This document shows, piece by piece, positions 59,385 to 64,000 of a DNA stretch of 64,000 nt. The notes beneath the pieces are model-generated. The model ran no database searches, was not told where the DNA came from, and was given only the letters and a program-made list of their open reading frames with translations. The position numbers and the translations under genes were made by a program. Where the stretch lies: positions 10,330,473-10,394,472 of the forward strand of contig CP137683.1 in assembly GCA_037976565.1 (NCBI GenBank), given 5' to 3'. Source of the DNA: Mesocentrotus franciscanus. Lineage: Eukaryota; Echinodermata; Echinoidea; Camarodonta; Strongylocentrotidae. How positions within the stretch are numbered: the first letter of the stretch is position 1; every line of letters starts with the position of its first letter.

Positions 59385-62300
59385 GACTTGTCCATAAAGA
59401 CTCTACCATTAAAAAAGAAAAAGGGAATTTGTATACCAAAACGTTTTTTTTTTCGTTATGGAAATGCGAACCTACACAGACCTTCAAAGTCCACATGAAT
59501 CCGAAAATAAATCTGGCCAAGGGCATAAAGACACAATTTCAAGTAATCTTCTTGGTTCCTTTGCATTAAGTGGAGACAGCAAGAGGAATGTTGTTGCCAC
59601 GGTCAACACGTCGGTGTTCTGCTTCGTGTTGTTGTTGTTTGCCTTAAAGGGAGCCTTGGCTTCTTTAAACGTAAATGCATGGTGCCTTTGCAAAGATTGG
59701 CCAGTGTAAAGGCAACTAGTCGTTATTTCACCCTGTCCTACGCATCTTTTGTATTTCAAGTGCTGCTGCTGATCAATTTGGTTGTTCCTTCTAGGACTTG
59801 ACTAGAAAACAAGAAATACGAGAAAACGACTTAGATCGGGTCCAGGATTATGAGATATATTCCCCCCAAAAAGAGAAATTGGTATAAAAACCCTTAGGTC
59901 ATATTTCTAAACTTTATTTATCATAATGGACTAAGAACTACTCAACGATATTGTGAGTTATAAAAAAATCAATCTATAGCTTTCAGAAACAGAAAATCTT
60001 TATGCATTGCATAATTTGCAATTATATATCAATTATTCCATGAAGATAAGACATCCTGTGTGTTAAATTTATCTCGAAATATTTTTTAATAACAACAGAT
60101 TTTATGGACTTGAGCCTTTCCATGCATTCCAATTCTCACCGAAGGCGAGAGATGAAAAAATATTCAGGTTCGAAATCTTTCTGTCTGATGGAGGATTTAA
60201 GTTTAAGCTGAAAATGGTATGGAAATCATTTATCTTAATCTACATAGTGAGGAGCTTTTTTTGATGAAAAACAGTGAAAGAAAGCATTTTCTCTCTTTAT
60301 ACATTACTAAGATTACTAAATTTAAATGGGATCTTATGTAATATTCAGTTTCACTCTAACCCATCCATCAGCTAATCTAGAGAGTGGTTTGTTCAGAAGC
60401 TCCTCAAAAAAATATATATTAAGATCTTATAGCGATAATGGCATCGTGCATATTATCATAAATGATTGGCAGAGAAGACGAAAGGAATGAGGCTATTATA
60501 GTTCGCCTACATTGAATCAATGAGTTTTAAGAAGTTTCGTAAAAGGTGTTAAAGGCATCGTTTATACAATGTTAAATCTGAGGTGCATGACCCTACGTGT
60601 TATCAGTGTCTGTGATATGGTGTAATATTAAAGCCCTAAACAAATTGCGCTTTAAAATGATAATGAAGAGCCTCAAAAAAGTAACAATCCTTGAGTGACC
60701 GGTTTTACCATACTCATTTTCCCCAATAGACTGTAGTGTTATAAAAACCGTTAGGAAAACGAAAACAAGAAATTTCGATTTCCAATCATAAATATCTAGA
60801 TAATCAGACAGGCGATCGGCTTGTACAAGTCATGGGATTCCTGATTGACCTAAAGGTTAATAAATATGTTTGCAGCATGAGCTAAATCCAGGATTTTGTT
60901 TCAGAATCTGAGGCAATGTACCGAGTCACTTTAAGTTTAATATATCGAAATTCGAAGGATTTTTGTTACATTTGTAAAGGAAAATTGTTTGTGCATGATG
61001 AATCCGTGAATTCAAAATAAAATCCCAGATAAAAATCGGCACAGAAATGGAAAACATGATTCAACTAGTGATGTCAATGATATTGTCATGATGAAATATT
61101 CTCGAGTCACAATTTATAAAACGCGATTTGAAAGAAGATAAAGGGAAGTCCATTCTGATATTAAGGTTGTTTTAATAGGAAAGGAAAAGGTCAATGGAAT
61201 TTTGAGAAAGAAAACAAATATTACAAATAAGAAAATTATCAATTTTTGAAGGTGCAATCAAACAAACAAAATTTGGCAATTCTGTGATGCATTTATTTAT
61301 ATTTTAACTTGGGAAAGTTTTTAATCTTACATCCACCCTCAATATAATTTTTGCCAATATGATTTATCAACCTCTGTATGAACAAAATCTATTCCATCAT
61401 CAATAATTAAGAAAATGAGAGTTTATGAATTTTCTGTACAGAGCAAATTGGAGAGGAGCTCGCAAGATACAGTGTTGTAAATTTCTGTTCCGCTGATGAC
61501 AACTTAACAAATTCATAACTTTCCTGTTTTAAAAGCTTTCACTAATTTACTTCTTTCATTATTCTGCTTTTATTACAACAAAACTTAATATCAGGGTGTA
61601 ATTACCCTTTAAGTTTAAGTTTTATTCTCATGGGCTTTGGAAATAGTCCGATGGTTCATCAGAACATAAGCTGTGAGAAGCTGCGAACTGTAAAACTCAC
61701 GGCAAAGAAGCAAAGCTGATATTTATAAAAGAAGAAGAAGAAAGAAGAAAAAAGAGGTCACTAACCGCTTTTCACACGAGACTGTATCGCCAAAGGTTTG
61801 AACGTGTTAACCGTGTAGAATATAAGTTCTGCTCGTTTTTCCCCAGCTAATGCTTTTTTAATAAAACACTGACTGATTGAATTTCAATGAAATTTTCACA
61901 AAGCTACACATAGTTGCGGTAGTAATCACTTTACCTGATTGACTAATGTCCCTTGATATTTAAAATTTTAAATATATATCACCGTTTGCAAGTTTAACTG
62001 TGAAATTAGACCAAGCTCTACATTCACCTGATTTTGTGGCGATTCATCTTATTTACTTATCGATGTAAAAAACCGCCAATATTCGTATAAAATTCCCCCT
62101 AGACTTAGATATTGTGGATGCAATCTTGGATTCAAGAACCATGAGTACTGTCCGATTTGTCTAATTTGTTTTCCTTTTCACGTTTGTCCTTCTTTAAACA
62201 GTGGATTTTCAAAAGCTTTCTTTTCACTAGAAGCCTAAAGCTGTGGTGTATTCACGTTCGGACCAATCCATGCCGTTTGTCATGGTTATTTTATTACCTC

Positions 62301-62445
62301 AAATTTAAAAGGCCTTTTCCGGTATTTTTAAAAGAATCGACATATGGCTAAAAGATTGATTCATGCACGTAGCACGATGTACACAGAAAACAGTGTCACT
62401 ACTCATTTTTTGTAATGTCGGTGTTTGTACTGTTGCTCGTAAGTT
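59385..62445. other. No recognisable gene; AAG run near 61728
   Basis: About 3 kb of AT-rich sequence with no coherent coding region, terminal repeats or RNA gene. A gaagaagaagaaagaagaaa patch lies near 61730-61750. Confidence 0.55.
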
Positions 62446-62449
62446 TTCG

Positions 62450-62680
62450 TTTCAAATGTATTATTACCTGCGCCAATGAAACCTGGCCAAAAAAAAATCA
62501 ATGCATACGCCAGTAATTCAAATCAAAATTTTCAGTATTCATTTTGCATTCAGTCTGTGTACGATGTCACTCTCACGTGACGAGTCAAAGACTACGTCAA
62601 CCGCTGACGCAATCATACGTTAGGTAATGACGCTTTGTAAGCAAAGGACCTGACATGACGTGATAGCCCTGCTTTCGCCG
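62450..62680 (+). repeat. Dispersed two-box module, copy 3
   Basis: Box 1 TACCTGCGCCAAT at 62465-62477. Box 2 CTGACGCAATCATACGTTAG at 62604-62623, followed by gtaatgacgc and ggacctgacatgacgtgat. Box 2 matches copy 2 at 17 of 20 bases. Spacing between boxes is about 139 bases. Confidence 0.6.
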
Positions 62681-64000
62681 TATCTCCTTCAGAAATCCGG
62701 TCAAGTACACTTTTCCTGACACCATTTCCTCATTAAGAGGTATTCTGTTCCCTAATTAGGGATACGAAGCATTGCGAGGTGGACTGTATCGTGTTTTTAA
62801 AAATATTATCCCTCTGCATTTTATGGTGATTATTATAATCATGTGTTAACGTTTATTCAAGGCAACTGTCACTGCCAATTTAATGCTGTTTTTTTTTTTT
62901 TTTTTTACCTTGGTTGGTTTAACCGACCAGTATTGGCATTTAGCGTAGTCAGGGAAACGGGTTTCAGTTACCCTTATTCACTTTTAATGGATAATTTATT
63001 TCAAAAAAATCGACACGACTAAAATAGAGTTGGCAAACATAGTGCTACTTTATCCTATTTGATTCATCCGCAGGGTGGCTGGGCGTTAAGTATACTGCCA
63101 CTTTCAATAAAGAGGTGGCTACGATTTTATACCGTAGAACAAAACAAATCTTACTATTGACTAAATCCTTCACTGAATGTGAAATCTCTTAAATTATCCA
63201 ATCATTTATTTGTTATCATCATTTGAAAAGAAATATACATTCGCATCCTCGTTATCATGGTTATAATGATATTCTGCTTACATGATCAGTTTTGGGCAGG
63301 GGAACTCCTTGAACGAGAACCACAATCAATTCCAATATTCCAGAATATTGTTTATATTGATAGGGCTAAAGAGGGAAAGGTGGAAACAATAAAGCTAAAT
63401 GATCAAATAGGTTCAACGATTCTTGAATCGATTTTGTAGATTGACAGATAAATCTCTTAATAGAGTTCAATGATAGAGAATGCGTGTCCTTGTAATGTAC
63501 GCATATTTCAAAAAGGTGACGTACAAGTTTATTGAAATTGCGTAATGCTGACTTTTTACTTTTTTAAGGGTATCGTATAAATATCGTTGAAAATATCTCG
63601 TTCACACTTAAGGCTAACAGTTTTCTCAAGATGATGTGTAACCCCCTGGCGCATTGTACAAGTGCAATAGACAACTCAAGTACTGTACAAATTCAGCAAA
63701 TTTTGAATGGTCCTATATACTATTTATAACCTACGACACAATTTTATGCAAATGACATCACAGTCTTGCGTGATCCAGAACTTGTTATTTTTATTGCAGT
63801 CTCCATATTCTGCTCTCTCTTTCCCCACTCTCTGTCTGGTATTACTTTTTTACTCTCGCTTCTGTCGTCTCTATATTCTCCATCTCTCTATCTGGCATTA
63901 CTTCATGATGCAGTTATTTAAAGCTACATGTACATGTATGTTTGAACTTCTGTCATTTTTTTTTTCATGTGATATTATTCTATGTTGCATCCACACTTTA
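62680..64000. other. No recognisable gene; poly-T at 62888-62906
   Basis: A T19 run, otherwise unique AT-rich sequence. Near 63795-63905 a short duplication (ctccatattctgctctctct... and ctctatattctccatctctc..., both followed by tctggyattact) is visible. The frame at 63257-63439 matches nothing known. Confidence 0.55.

Noticed and set aside
58978..59569. Frames of 182 and 135 codons
   Set aside because: Their length comes from trinucleotide repeats giving Leu or Ser runs; the flanks include a SINE.
1..64000. CRISPR arrays, operons or prokaryotic signals
   Set aside because: No spaced identical repeats with unique spacers, no dense coding and no ribosome-binding pattern; the sequence is eukaryotic in character.

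Overview
This window looks like gene-poor, AT-rich nuclear DNA from an animal, most likely a marine invertebrate and possibly an echinoderm or another invertebrate deuterostome. That guess rests on tRNA-headed SINEs, small DNA transposons (hAT-like, TTAA-targeting), a dead CR1/Jockey-group LINE, foldback elements and very many microsatellites. No bacterial, plastid or viral features were seen. The assignment is an inference from repeat style, because no host gene can be recognised with confidence. No complete protein-coding gene, rRNA or functional tRNA gene is supportable. Most long open frames are chance frames, microsatellite translations or transposon remnants.

Layout. 1-1.5 kb: a ~290-bp tandem array broken by a 375-bp TTAA-flanked element, then a tRNA-derived SINE (family 1). 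2.2-2.7 and 6.5-6.9 kb: arrays with ~100-bp periods. 3.2-3.6 kb: a purine tract. 7.4-7.7 kb: trinucleotide repeats. 11.7 kb: first copy of a dispersed ~200-bp module. 12.0-12.5 kb: a recent 241-bp tandem duplication. 14.0-14.5 kb: a second family-1 SINE beside another tandem repeat. 19.5-27.2 kb: SINE-rich (families 2, 3 and 4), with a 156-bp hAT-type MITE and one short frame that looks like the start of a secreted protein (26319). 27.3-34.7 kb: (AGATA)n arrays, TA/GA and ATT microsatellites and a hAT-type MITE with a perfect 8-bp duplication. 37-39.6 kb: inverted-repeat elements, an 871-bp hAT-type element filled by a minisatellite, and a SINE whose head resembles 7SL RNA.

44-48.5 kb is the least explained part. 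It holds nine copies of a 15-base motif (core gtaattccgttac) around a ~200-bp tandem array, possible 8-bp target duplications, and an open frame weakly resembling the C-terminal part of a metzincin protease domain. 51-52.1 kb: an 18-bp inverted repeat pair encloses a short coding-like frame on the minus strand. 52.3-54.2 kb: a 5'-truncated dead LINE. 57.8 and 62.5 kb: copies two and three of the module seen at 11.7 kb, all in one orientation.

There is no gene network to describe; the window reads as intergenic or large-intron DNA built mainly by mobile elements. The observations most worth checking are the 45.1-48.5 kb motif region, the three-copy CTGACG...CGTCAG module, the 7SL-like SINE head and the inverted-repeat element at 51-52.1 kb.
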